Below, piece after piece: positions 1 to 17,971 of a DNA stretch of 64,000 bases. A program made the translations under genes and the position numbers. The notes beneath the pieces were generated by a model. That model was not told where the DNA came from. It ran no database searches and was given only the letters and a program-made list of their open reading frames with translations. The DNA is taken from assembly GCA_020055645.1 (NCBI GenBank), contig CM034546.1:121632375-121696374 (forward strand), written 5' to 3'. Within the stretch, counting starts at the first letter, position 1. Each line of letters opens with the position of its first letter. The stretch is from Tomocerus qinae (Eukaryota > Arthropoda > Collembola > Entomobryomorpha > Tomoceridae).

Positions 1-449
1 TATGCCGACCTTCGTTAACATAACATTGAAAATGACACAGTAAGTCCTCTACATATTCGAACAGTGAATATACACGAATATGCCTATTCAGAACCGTCGG
101 CTATTCTGCAAAATCGATTCATATCTATTTTAATTTGTTTGAACACAGGAGTGATTCGGAAGAATTGAGCCCGCTGCTGAATAGAGTTGTCAACCCATTT
201 TTCATCAGAGATGACTTACAAATAACACTAGCAGTTGGGCACTATGAATCACCTTTGTTCACCTTTCAGACAAAAGCATACTCGAAACATCTTCAGGACA
301 TGAAGTTGAAAACGACATATTATTTAGCTCCTCAAGATGACCATTTTTCAATTGTTGAAGAAATAGGAAATTCCAAATCTTTCATGTTTAAATTACTTCG
401 CGATATTTTTACGAATACATTTAGTTCCACACTTGGGAGCAAACTATAA
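1..449 (+). CDS. AFMID: Kynurenine formamidase (arylformamidase), 3' end, partial
   Basis: The window opens inside a coding exon (1-39, donor GTAAGT at 40). The last exon is 149-449, after acceptor CACAG at 144-148, and stop TAA is at 447-449. The exons join in phase (CA + G). The visible C-terminal part has an alpha/beta-hydrolase ending: a strand-like LAVGHYESPLF segment, then QTKAY, and the motif DDHFSIVE, whose His would be the catalytic histidine. The layout (SPLL, then VGxxESPxF, then DxHFxIVE) is that of kynurenine formamidase, which hydrolyses N-formylkynurenine to kynurenine in tryptophan breakdown in the cytosol. The nucleophile serine lies outside the window. The gene is convergent with TAF6. 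Another alpha/beta hydrolase of the same clan is possible, but the HFxIVE ending favours this call. Confidence 0.82.
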
Positions 450-646
450 TAGCAGGACTTGATGATGTGCACAATAATTACAGGTATACATTTAAGTGGC
501 ACCATTAATGCTTTAAAAGCATCATTTAAGTTTAGGTAGTGCATTCTAGGATTCTTGATATAGACTTGCTTTTGAATTTATATTACCTATATAGGTAGGT
601 CCATATTTTAATGATCAGATGGATTAGAATACTAATTCAAATTGTA

Positions 647-652
647 AATAAA
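647..652 (+). terminator. Polyadenylation signal of the kynurenine formamidase gene
   Basis: AATAAA lies 198 bases after the stop codon, in an AT-rich 3' untranslated region. The rest of 653-1283 is AT-rich DNA between two convergent genes. It should hold the TAF6 3' untranslated region on the minus strand, where a minus-strand AATAAA can be read near 718-723. I see no coding sequence in it. Confidence 0.6.
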
Positions 653-1283
653 ACTATTTTTAATAACAAAAGAATGCTATTCATTGAAAAACTACCAAAA
701 ATTGGACATGTTATATTTTTATTTTTTAAGTTGCACATAATAAATACACTTCTATATTTTCAAGGTGTACGAAATTAACCTTTGGACAACCTTGGAAGGT
801 TACAGTCACTACCAAAGAATCAAAAACCAACCTTACATACAAAACAACTAATTAACTACTAAAAGTGAAGAGTAAACACTAAAGATTCAACTTTTCAATA
901 AAAATAAAATTAATCCCAATATCAATATAACAATAAATGCAAATGTCTAATTACATAATATTATAATGTCAAGTAGCTTTACTGTACAAATCATTTTACA
1001 AATGCACGATAACGAAACTGAGGTAAAAAGACACATCGGAATCGGAACTGAAAAAAGCAAACTACATGCAACTATGTTATATTCACCTGATAGTCGGATA
1101 GTTTATATGACATTATTATAAATGCAGACTGTAATTTGTATATATACGACCCATTAAACCAATTCCATTCAAAACAAGATTGAGAGAGGTCCGTTCGTAT
1201 AGTCATTCTAATTCGCATTTTGAACAGACAAATATTCCTCAAAATCGCTGACAGTCAAAATATTAAACATAAAATCCATTACG

Positions 1284-4200
1284 TTAATCGTTCTGAAAGT
1301 TTATAGACGGCACACTTCCTGTTTGAGAGCTGACGAGTAGCACTTTGGTCATTTGGCTTAATTGGCCCGGCTGAGGTTGCACTTGATGTGTCTGTGGGGT
1401 TGTGACAACACGAACTGCTTGAGGCTGTGTATTAAGTGTACATATAAATATTTCACATATGTAAACGTTATAAAGTGCAAGTGAATACACTAATTAACAA
1501 GGTGCATCATATTTCATTTGTAACATTGTAACTGGATCTTATCTAAGTCACCTGTGCAGGATTTGATATAATGACATATTTTTGTGCAGAAGAACCCTGC
1601 TGAATTTGAGTTGGTGGTGTAGATGTTCTGCTTGCCTGCACAACTGTTTTATTCTGCAGAGTTGATGCTGTGGAACCGGAAATTACAGAGGAAATACCGG
1701 AACTTGAACCTCCACCACTTCCTGAACCATGATTTGGAGGCTTATAAGATGCAGATCCTCCAGAAGAAGTATTTCCTAATTGTTTTTGATCTTGCGATCG
1801 TAGGGCTGTAACGCCTAAGTGAAGTGACTGAGCTACATATCCAAACTCTGTTTTGTATTCGTCGATGATATCGGGAGGAGGGCGACTGGATTTCAGAACA
1901 GGACACACTAATTTCTAAAGAAGAAATACCAATTTTAGACTTTTTAAAAATATAGACTTAAAAGTAAGCCATAAATGTATATAAGTTTGTTGTGATCTGG
2001 TACACTCATGCCTCCAATGACCTACCCTGGCCGTCAATAGGGGACTTATGGATGAAAGGGCGTTTGACATTAGGGCATCCGTATTGACATGACATTTAGG
2101 GCTGGAATTTTATTTGGTTACTTTAAAAGTTAAAATCTTTACTTTGTGATGATTATTTTGTACTTTTGAGGTTTAGCATTTGTCTACAATTTTTAAAATG
2201 GTTCATAATAAGTATTTACACTAAAATGATAATTTGATGTAACATATTCTGGTCAAAAATTAGGAGGTCCATATATAAAAATACAAATTAATATTATGAC
2301 AAAAAACCTATCATTATCTTTACCGTTGCTGACTAAGCTTCAAAACACAAAATAATCATCACAACATTATCCTATTGAAAATTTTTACATATTTCAGAAT
2401 GAGACAAGCTAATATGTACAGGATTTATAGCTTAGGTCCGCTTCCTGTACTCCTTAAGACTGTTAAGACTAGTCTCGTAGGGTCGCGCGAGTGCATTATA
2501 TCAATCACGATCATGTAAAGATAGGTGAATTTGTCATTAACTTTTGTCAACAAACCTTTTTGTCTTATACATGATTATAGGTTATTTTAAGTTAGATTAG
2601 AATGGGCTACTATATAGCGTTAACAATTTAGTGCTGAAAAAATGGGGGTGATGCAGGATATGATAAATATTATAACAAAAGTAATATCTTACCACAATTA
2701 AAGCTTTAATTTTTTGCGAAGAAATCTTGTCAGCTTGAGTGTGACCGACACCATCAATACAATACTCCAAACGTGAACCAACATCTTTAATTTTCGGAAT
2801 AATAAAAGCTTTAACAACTTCGTTTCCAAGTTCCCCCAACCCTGCAATTGCTCCGTATACAGATGCCAATGGAGTTCTGTCTTGTACTAAGGCTGAGCTG
2901 AAGATTCTTGTCATTCGTGTTTGAATATTGTTGACATTAGTGGTATAATTTTTACAAATTTGTGCCATTAACCTCGAAGCAAAGTCTCGCAGTGCCCAAT
3001 GATTATCCTGATCAGGCCGAACGCATAATTGTTTACTTACAATGCAAGTTGCAACGCTGGGTATTATTTCGTGAAGCTATAAAATATTAAAAACAAATGT
3101 GCGGATGACAAAATGTTTACAGAGCCGAAATAAAAGGTGGAAAATCTTACTTGTAAAGTAAGTGTAATCAGTTCTATAGAATACTTACATATTTTTCAAG
3201 GTACAATGTCTGGTTATCTAGAAGACCCTTTACCATTCGCATCAAATATATCAGAAGGGCCAAATTGAATTGCACGACATTAACACGTACCCCTTCAGCG
3301 ATAAACGTGCATAACCTAGGAAGCATTTCATAAAGGCCAGGGTCGTTTGAAAGGCTTTGCAGAGCTTCCTGTAAACACCACAATTTAAACGATTAATATC
3401 TTCAAACATCATCTGATTCATCAATTACCTAATAAAATGACTAATTATTGTCAAATACTCAGTGCATATTTGTACCGTAATTTTACATGCATCCATTATC
3501 ATATTAGTGCAGCATACATTTCAGTTAATTATTGCACCTCTACATTTGAACAGCATTAAAAAAAGATTACCGTTCTTCTAGTTTCGTCAGAACCTACACA
3601 GGCTTCAGTAATTTCCTTGTAGTAGAGCTGTTGTTCCACTGAAAGTTCATGAGTTGCCAACTAAAAATATTATAATAGAGACTATAGAATATATAAAACA
3701 AACCTACTAAAAATACATTGGGTTTGCTTTCAAAGACGGTTGTCTTATGCATAATATGATGTTAATATGCTAAATAATTAAATGGGCAAGCCATAAAATT
3801 AAATAACATACCCAATATTAAATCATAATTTTGGTCAACTAAATACGACAACTTTTCTACAGGGGAAGTAAAAGCATTTACCTGCTTAATATATACAGTT
3901 TCATGTGTTTTAAACTTCATTGGCTTTCCTACAGTCGGTGTAAAAGGTCCAGCTCCTTTAACGTTAATTCCTTTACTCAGTTTACTTGCTGGATCAACGC
4001 TATCACTACGCTGCTGATCTTTTGATTGTGGTGGAGGGTTTTCCGGAACTGCCGGCTGACAACCCTCTATTGCTAACCAATGAGCTCGAAGAGCAACATC
4101 TAATGGAACTTTAGGCATTGGAGACGATACGATTTCTTGAATTTCTTGCTCCTTTTCTTCAATAAAGTGCAACTCCCTCCCGCCTCCAGAAGCAAATCGA

Positions 4201-4907
4201 AAGGGAAGTGAATCAGCAGATTGCATTCCATACAAAGGCTGTTAAATAAGTCGCATAATTAGTATTTGTTTTAAGAGCTAGCCAAGAAATACACAAAATA
4301 ATAAATAGGTAATACACAGATAAAATATCATAATGTGATGACTCTATTCATTGGATCAACCTTCACCATTGGTCTCAATTGTATTTGTAAAAAAAAATAT
4401 AGATTACGGTTACATAAAGTGAACACAAAAAGTTCAATTAAATACATATCACTTTGTCAAACTCAAGCTTAGTTAATTGTAACTGCCACTACCAGCCATT
4501 AATTCCCAAAGTTTGGTAGGTTAACAAAAAATCTATAAGGTTGCTAGAAAAATTACATTAATTTATAACTGAAGACTCTAAAGATCTTATAATTCTTAGT
4601 TAGCTCTTACCTCTATATTTTTCACTTTGAGAGCATTATCAAGATCTTGGGTGCTCAACTTCGAACGTTTTCCTTGCTCCATAAACTTTTTTGCATCTTG
4701 GATGATAAGTTTCAAACGGTATGTCACGTCCTCTGCAATCTCTTTAGCAGCTTCATCTTGAAGATTTGAAACGCCAATACTTTCTGTGATGGCTTTAACT
4801 GAATCTACATAAAGAGTAGAGCAACCTATCCCAGACGAAGTAGAGCTAAATGTCCCAGAAGCATTGAACTTCCCCATGTTACTTCCATTAGTTTCCTTTT
4901 CTGACAT
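1284..4907 (-). CDS. TAF6: Transcription initiation factor TFIID subunit 6
   Basis: Seven coding exons on the minus strand: 4611-4907, 3882-4238, 3571-3660, 3189-3368, 2693-3076, 1552-1914 and 1284-1424. All introns are GT-AG in phase 0, giving a 603-residue protein (Drosophila TAF6 is about 590). Residues about 32-97 form the histone fold ([13 protein letters not shown], then [18 protein letters not shown], then [11 protein letters not shown]) that pairs with TAF9. Residues about 100-180 hold the signature [13 protein letters not shown] and [18 protein letters not shown]. Exons 3-5 hold the conserved HEAT-repeat region ([49 protein letters not shown]). The C-terminus is rich in Ser, Gln and Gly. 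TAF6 is a structural subunit of TFIID and SAGA. The protein starts at the first Met of the exon and nothing looks broken. Confidence 0.97.
2145..2363. repeat. Inverted-repeat element in a TAF6 intron (MITE-like)
   Basis: In the 778-bp intron between the fifth and sixth TAF6 coding exons, an arm starting TGTGATGATTATTTTGT at 2145 recurs as its reverse complement ending near 2363. The arms are about 33 bases with a few mismatches and enclose about 150 bp without an open frame. The layout fits a small non-autonomous DNA transposon. I could not identify a target-site duplication. Confidence 0.45.
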
Positions 4908-5176
4908 TGTAAAATCGAATACATAAAATTCTGCAAATTCAAACTTGTCCTTATTTTTTCAAAATTTAAAACTCCTATTTTTTGTTTTTCTGAATCACAG
5001 TTAAATTATGAGCTGAAGATAAAACCTGTAAATTATCAAAAAAAAATCAAGTCAATTTCAGAACCTTTTTTTCAGTTTAATTAAAGAGCTAATTTTATTA
5101 TGATTCTTTACTAGTTAACTAGCTCAATCATTAGTATTAGTAGTATAAAATGTGATTTAGGATTAAAGCGAACTTT

Positions 5177-5184
5177 TGACGTCA
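5177..5184. promoter_or_regulatory. CRE-like palindrome TGACGTCA upstream of TAF6
   Basis: A perfect TGACGTCA octamer, the CREB/ATF binding core, lies 270 bases upstream of the TAF6 start codon. The octamer is directly visible. Its use as a TAF6 promoter element is inference, since an 8-mer can occur by chance in a region this size. Confidence 0.3.
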
Positions 5185-8183
5185 TTTGCAGAGTCAAAAG
5201 TAAAGTTTAATATGGCAAAAACACTACAATTTTAGCCATGGCTTACCATAAGCACAATCAGTAATTACCAGCTGTAGTCCTAACCTAACTTTTTAATTCA
5301 ATTAATTTAAAATACCAACTCTTGGTTGTCGTGTCGTAGTCGGTCACAGGTGAACTGTGTGTGTACTGAACACAATAAAAATGAAATAAAGATAGTTATT
5401 GATGTATGGTAAAGGAACTTAGGAAGGTACCGGCACTTTTGGTCACTTACTGCTCGGCACGTAAAAAGGTTTTGCCATTTTTTGAATTAAATATTGGAAA
5501 GAGAGTACAAGAAAACAAAATTATTATTCAATAACAAAATAATAATCAAATACACGAAGTTTTGAATTTGCCTCTACTACGACATTCGAATTTCAAATAG
5601 CCTAAAAATCAAGATCCAACAAAATAGCGGCTGTATGTGTGTTGAGTGTAATAATGTTGTGTTGTGTGTACGAGGCAAAGAGGGGTATGAAAGCCCTCCC
5701 TACCTAAATCGGAGACAGTTAGAAGCTTTTCGTTTATGAAGCCAAACTAAAACTACACGTTTCCTGAAGTAGTTAGATAAGCCCCATTGAGTCGTGTTTA
5801 ATTTAACTAAAATATTTTATAAAATTTAAATGTCAATTTTGCTGACATTTTTAATATAATTTTTGCTGGACGAGGGAAATCCAAAAATCCATTTATTTGC
5901 CGACATAATACATGAATTACCCCTAAGGGTACCCGGTCAGTCCACATAGCGCATACATTGGTAGGTATACACAATAGCATACATATACGTACAATACAGT
6001 AATAAGGTTAAGTTTGTATAGTACCTTTTATGTGTGGTATTGTACATGGAGTACAATGTGCAATGCATAACGAGGCTTCCGACTTCCGAGGTTTGTTTAG
6101 TATATTGAGTGTGTGTGTGTGAGTGAGTACTATGACGAGCTCACGGACTATACTATTATGTGTTACATAATACCACTAAAGAGTATTAGTTGAGTTTAGG
6201 CATGGTATTGCACTGGTATTATCACACTGATAGTTATATATAACTATTATTATTATTCAACATACAGACAGACAAACATTGACAGGCAGGCAGATGCTTT
6301 TATTATTATTACCGTCACATTGCAAAATAATGCAATGCCTGTCATTCAATAGAACAAAAAAGTTGAAAGTCGTAATAATAATCAGTGGTGTAATGTGAGT
6401 TGTTATTGTTAATTAATAGTTTATTTGTCTCTAATATTTAATTGTTGTTATCGTTCATTGGCTGACTGTTATGAATTTTGGCCTATTTTGTTTTCGTCAA
6501 CGTCAACAAGTCACCAATCTCTTTTGTCAGCATGGATCATCTTACTCGTCACTGTCGTCACTGTTGTCTTTGACTGCATTCTGTTTGGGTATATACTACT
6601 ACATACCACTATGACTATATACATACATTTATTTAATTCCGTTTGCATTGCTTCAACTTTGAAGTTGTATTTAAATGTTAAGTCATAAGTATCTATAAAT
6701 TATCAATTCATAATTTTATGTTGTATTGTTTGTTTAGAAACTTTTCCGTAGTTTACTTACCCGTTACAACAGATGATAACTCTGTCGATATAATTTCCAA
6801 TTTAACAGTCGTGGTAAGTCATTATACATAATTTATATAAGTATTATATCCTCGTTTGTCATATAATCTCTGAGTACAGTACAGAATTATTACATAGATG
6901 ATAGATTTTAGTTTACGATCTGACAACGTTGAACGTAAAAACTAAGATTACATAAATATAATCGTACCAGATATATTATGACATTATTATTCTTAGTTTA
7001 TTTCAAGTCAGTGTATTCATTTGAATGAAAAAATGTAAAGAAGAGTAATATTTTAGTGACAACTGACAAACGTCAATTGACAAGTACCGAGGGCTCAGGG
7101 AGGGTTGTTAGTGGGTTGATTGGTTAAGGTATAGTACTATACTAACTAACAAAAGTACCCTTGAGTTAACAGTTAACTTGAGGAGCTGTTAACTGTAGTA
7201 ATATTATTTTTTTAAGTTGGCAATTGAGTAGAGAGAACATCAAACATGCGACAACTAAGATAATACGGGATGTGGCTTCTGTTCTGTCATCGGAGTTTCT
7301 TTCTTTTAGATAACTCATGGCAGTTATGTAAATATGTTTAAGTAGCAAAATATTAATGCTTATGCTAATTTAAAAATATAATAAGGAGTTATTTAAATCA
7401 TTTAAAAGTTATCATTGAAGTAAAATTTGCATATTGAGAAATAATGCTGAAGATCATTTTTCTGCCTGCACCAGACTGCACCTGCAGCTGTGAGATTGTA
7501 AAATTGGTTTTGAAGTTTATCATTTTTATTTTTATAGGTACCACAGTACCAGTCAAAAAGAACATTTAAATCTATACATCTGGCGTCTGCTTTCTGTGGA
7601 CAAGAACGTTGTTTGTTAGTCAATATTCACAATGCAACCCTGTGTGTTCTTTACACAATTGGAGGCTGAGTTTCTCTTCATATGTCGATCTCCTCATATT
7701 ATGTCGATCTCTAGTCAGTCGGCGGCTTTAGCTGATAATAATCATTTCTAGTAGAAAAATGGAATGACAAGAGGCGATATTGGGATTGATTGTGCATAAT
7801 TTATCTAGATGCATAACGTACGTGGATAATATACCAATGGCAAGAAATGAACACTGAACGACAGAAGTTGTTCTTCATACTTCCTTGGTTGAGCTCAGCA
7901 TTCTTATAACTTCTCCCGGTTCTCCGGATTCGGTGCTCTCGTGTTGAGGGAATATAGTGTGTTCTTCGAAGGAGTAGTCTTGTGTTCTCTATTGCACCGC
8001 CGTACAAGAGTATTATGTCTTTGGGAATGAGATTTACTATATAGAACGGAGAAAGGGCACGGAATTTCCGAATAGCTGATAACTAAACATTACAGAGAAC
8101 CCAAGGAAATGAAATTGCCAACTATTGAGGGGTGACGGTGACTATATATATATCATGAACTATATATCTGTGTATTTGTGTTG

Positions 8184-8201
8184 TACTGTGTTAACACAGT
8201 A
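8184..8201. repeat. 18-bp perfect palindrome
   Basis: TACTGTGTTAACACAGTA is a perfect palindrome in the TAF6-EFA6 intergenic region, next to a short TA-dinucleotide run. It could be a dimeric protein-binding site or the centre of a decayed repeat. No larger structure is visible around it. Confidence 0.35.
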
Positions 8202-9528
8202 TGATTGTGCTACGGAAGAAACTTTAAGATAATAATATTGTCTAATTTTCGGGTATATCCGAAACGAAATGCATTGCTGAAGGCGAGGCGCAGAATACAG
8301 TATGTGGTCATGGTCTACATTTATATTCTCAAGTGACTTAAGTTTGCTTCGTATACTTGTTCAACCAACAAAAGCATAGCAGAGACGAAAAATGTGACGG
8401 ACTGTGACTGTGATACTGCCTGCTGTATTAAACACTAAAAGAGCCTGACATTTATAGTTCATTGGTGCCTTTGATATTTGGGCAGCTAAGTTGTTTCAAC
8501 TATCAATTTTGAATTGACAACTTAATTAAAGAAGTTCCCTGGCCTAATGTTTTCCAGGTAAAATAAATTCAAAAATATTAAGCCCAATGCAAATTGTGGA
8601 ACGAACTTTACCATAGGGCGAGTTTCTTTGCAGTATATATTATGTAATTTGAAACAATTAGTACTTTAATAGGATAAATTCAACTATGTGGTAGTGGCAG
8701 AGTTTATGGAGCCAACAATCAACAAATTTAGGTTTCAATCTAGCGTACTATAGTATGGACATCAATTAATTATCAGTGTTTGTTATATCCTTAGCCCCCT
8801 GAATTGATGTAAATTCGAAAAATACATAGCGTGAAAAGAAAACGAAAACATTTTTACACATTTTATTTTTCGAGTTGAAAATTTTCTCCTGAGAATAGCC
8901 TGTTTGTTGTATAGGGCATACGGCAGGCATAACTAATTTAATGACTGACTTTACTTGACCCTCCCTCTTTGAGGGTAAGATATGTTATAATAGTTCAATA
9001 TTTTCTAGATAGTATATAATTAGTATTTTGTTAAGGTGTTTAAACATCGTACCATTCCAACATATGCTATAATAACCACTTAAGAAAATAATTTCTTTTT
9101 TTGACATTCAATCAGTGGGAACTTTGACATTTAGACTGCAGATTGCTGCGAGAATGTTTTTATGTAGTAGACTTCGTTGCACGTATTGTATTACTTTAAG
9201 TTTTAAAGGATGATACCGAACAATGTATTATCACTATTTACTTATGGATGGTATATGAATGTTGTTCATGTCCTTGTTATATGTTATAGCTTAGGGGACT
9301 ATGTACACTGCAAAGTTAATTATTTGTAAATGTTACCGTATTACTGTCTAGTCTATGTTGTATAATATTTATCTATAGTCTGTAGAATGAAAAATAATCA
9401 AATTGCACTGATAAGCTACAAGCTAGTTGACCTTTTGTTTAGCAGTTTGGAGGAGGTTTACGTGCATCGGCAATAGAACCGGAAGGAAGTAAACATCATT
9501 ACGTGTTATAGCTGAAGAAACTACAGTA

Positions 9529-15636
<6,108 letters not shown>

Positions 15637-16090
15637 TCACGGAATACAGTGAAGCATGCTTAAAAAGATGTGCTAGCGAGGAGAGATTCATTTTTACATT
15701 TTATTCGCGTGTCTGTTGTTGAACGGCAAAATGCAATATCTTCAGACTTTTACTGATGTGTTACATCTATAGAGATTATGTTTACTTTACTGACGTTAGA
15801 TAATGAGAGGAAAGAGATAGGTACTGTTGAAATTGGGCGAGTTTGTGTGTGCCTGAGCACTGGAAGATTTCTATGCATAATAGGCGTAATTATGTATGCT
15901 CTTCATCCATTTTTAGATCTCATGATTTCCCCGCAACTGTGACAGGCTCATGAAACAAAATTGAAAATCTTATAAAGACAATACCAATTCCTGGTGGACT
16001 GCCCATTGTTGCTACATGCTGACAATATCATGAGAAACAGAATTTCTTCTGTTTCGGGAGTCTAAAGAATATTGTCTAAATTCGTGCCAA

Positions 16091-16096
16091 AATAAA
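16091..16096 (+). terminator. First candidate polyadenylation signal of EFA6
   Basis: AATAAA lies about 455 bases after the EFA6 stop codon. It is the first canonical hexamer I noticed in this 3' region. Further AATAAA copies occur downstream (for example near 17080), so the real cleavage site is open. Confidence 0.3.
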
Positions 16097-17911
16097 TGTA
16101 GCCACTTTTGGCATAAAAGCATTACTATTCTAATTACCGAGTGGAGTCTTACCTACAAGGGGAAATCTGAGCGAATTTTCAAAAATCGTTGCCGTGCTCA
16201 TGCCAGGATTTGATCACTGCACTTTGTGCTTAGTTATTATTACTGTTCTTCCGAGATAACCATTATATTATGGTTGTATAAATGATTTAAAGATGCTATT
16301 GGTAGGTGTTAAAGTATTTGTTTACATTTTTATGAAATTAGACTTTAATAGGTCCAGCCTTTTTTATTTTCATTATTAATTAAAGATGACATGAGCTTGA
16401 CAAGTATCGTACAGGCTATATAAATTCCAAACATAGAACACTCTGGAGACAAAACATTCATTTTCATAAAGCAATGTCTATTCCCAAAAGGTATTGCTGC
16501 TGACTGTAGTGGATAGCTTTTCTTCGTTATTATTACTTGGTAAAATGAGCATGTAAGTATATGAATGTAGCTAACTTAAGGATATTGGTTCCTAAACAAT
16601 ATTCACTAATCGAATCAAAAAAAATTCCATTTAAAACAGTATTTTTCTTCATAGTACATGGTTGAGTAGGAGTAATTTCCTACAGTAGAAGTAGTAGTTG
16701 CGCTTCAAATACGAAGAGGATTTCTAACTTTCCAATAATTACTCACATAGTTAGTTTCAGTATCGAGTAGACTTCGTTAAAAATTAATAAGCCTTTCGGC
16801 TGTTCAAAAATATTAACACGAAAACGAAGTAGATAGCGGTACAATTTAGCTATATACTGCAAATCAGTAAGAGTAGTATTTTAAATGAGCGTATTTGTGG
16901 AATTGACAAAATGTTATTGAGTTATTGGCATTCAAGTTTAATCCGGTGATCTCAGGTTTATACAAAAGGTACTACATAATGAAATGCTGTTATTTGTGAA
17001 ATGGCAATTTGAAAGAATGATGTTTAAAAAAAATTAATACAGCCTGCATATTTGCTGATCTACATGTTCATGTAAAGCCAAATAAACGGAATGACTCTCA
17101 ATAACTTTAACTAACTGCATTTGTAGTAGAAGGCTGTTATAAGCTAAGATATGAATAAGTCTAAGTCGAGAATGCATCACTTTGTAACTTGTATTACATT
17201 AAAAGTTGTGTAAATGAAATACTCATTCATTATATTGCCGCTTCTATAATATTCAATGCAAATTTTGGACTGAAGTTTATTTGATTATGGTGGAGGTTAT
17301 ATTTTGTTATGTCACAAAAGTTTTGTTACTGCTACATGATAATAATATTATGATCAATATAGTTATTATGATGGAGCCTATTAGGTAGCTAGCTGCAATA
17401 TTGTTATTACCACATTTACTATAATTCACTCCTAGCTTATGACTGGCATTTTCAACAAGCTGATACGTACGTGGATAAAGGTAGACGCATTGCCTTTCAG
17501 ACGGCGAAGGGTACCGAACCGGAATTATTGAAAGACATAACCTCAGAGAGATAATAGCTAAGGGTTGTGAAAGCTGCAAAATACCCGTAAATACAGGCTT
17601 TCTACAAATATGGCATTATGGAACCTTGTAGAAAATTTAGGTAGGAATCTTATGAAAATTAAAGCAAGCCAAATTAAACATCTCGGAAGCTATGTCCGCG
17701 TTTTAAAATGTTACCATTTCACATGTTGACAAAAATAATCATTGTTTAAAAATTGAATTAATTAGTATTATTTGTCCTGCTTTTGAGGAAATTAGTACCC
17801 ACCATTTTGATGGCAACCTTTATCCACAGCATAATAGTCAGTCTCTTTCAGTCGACAGTTTCCTAAGTGTCTTTTGCATCGTTCGTTCGTTCGGTTAGGG
17901 CACAAAAAAAT

Positions 17912-17971
17912 AGTATCTTTAAGAGACCACATAGACTGTGACAATCTACGTGGTCTTTTTAAATAGATACT
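17912..17971. repeat. 60-bp near-perfect hairpin
   Basis: The arm AGTATCTTTAAGAGACCAC (from 17912), continuing ATAGACTGT, is matched in reverse complement by the arm ending at 17971. Only a few mismatches and small bulges occur, and almost no loop is left (about 1-3 bases at 17940). It stands alone in gene-free DNA. The tiny loop argues against a standard microRNA precursor and fits a cruciform, a tiny MITE or a strand-switch product. Confidence 0.6.

Larger units (their letters stand above)
4908..9528. other. Divergent intergenic region between TAF6 and EFA6
   Basis: About 4.6 kb separates the TAF6 start codon (minus) from the EFA6 start codon (plus). I find no convincing coding exon. It should hold the TAF6 5' untranslated region and promoter, and one or more upstream non-coding exons of EFA6. 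A pyrimidine-rich acceptor (CCTTTTGTTTAGCAG, ending 9445) precedes 83 bases of EFA6 leader with an in-frame TAA at 9490-9492, which closes the frame before the start codon. A short GT/GA-rich tract lies near 6110-6130. The open frames at 6425-6688 and 7801-8007 show no recognisable protein or splice context and look accidental. Confidence 0.6.

Noticed and set aside
6425-6688. 87-codon hydrophobic frame
   Set aside because: AT-rich accidental frame with no splice context and no recognisable family.
17912-17971. Standard microRNA precursor
   Set aside because: The loop of 1-3 bases is too small for normal processing; kept only as a hairpin.
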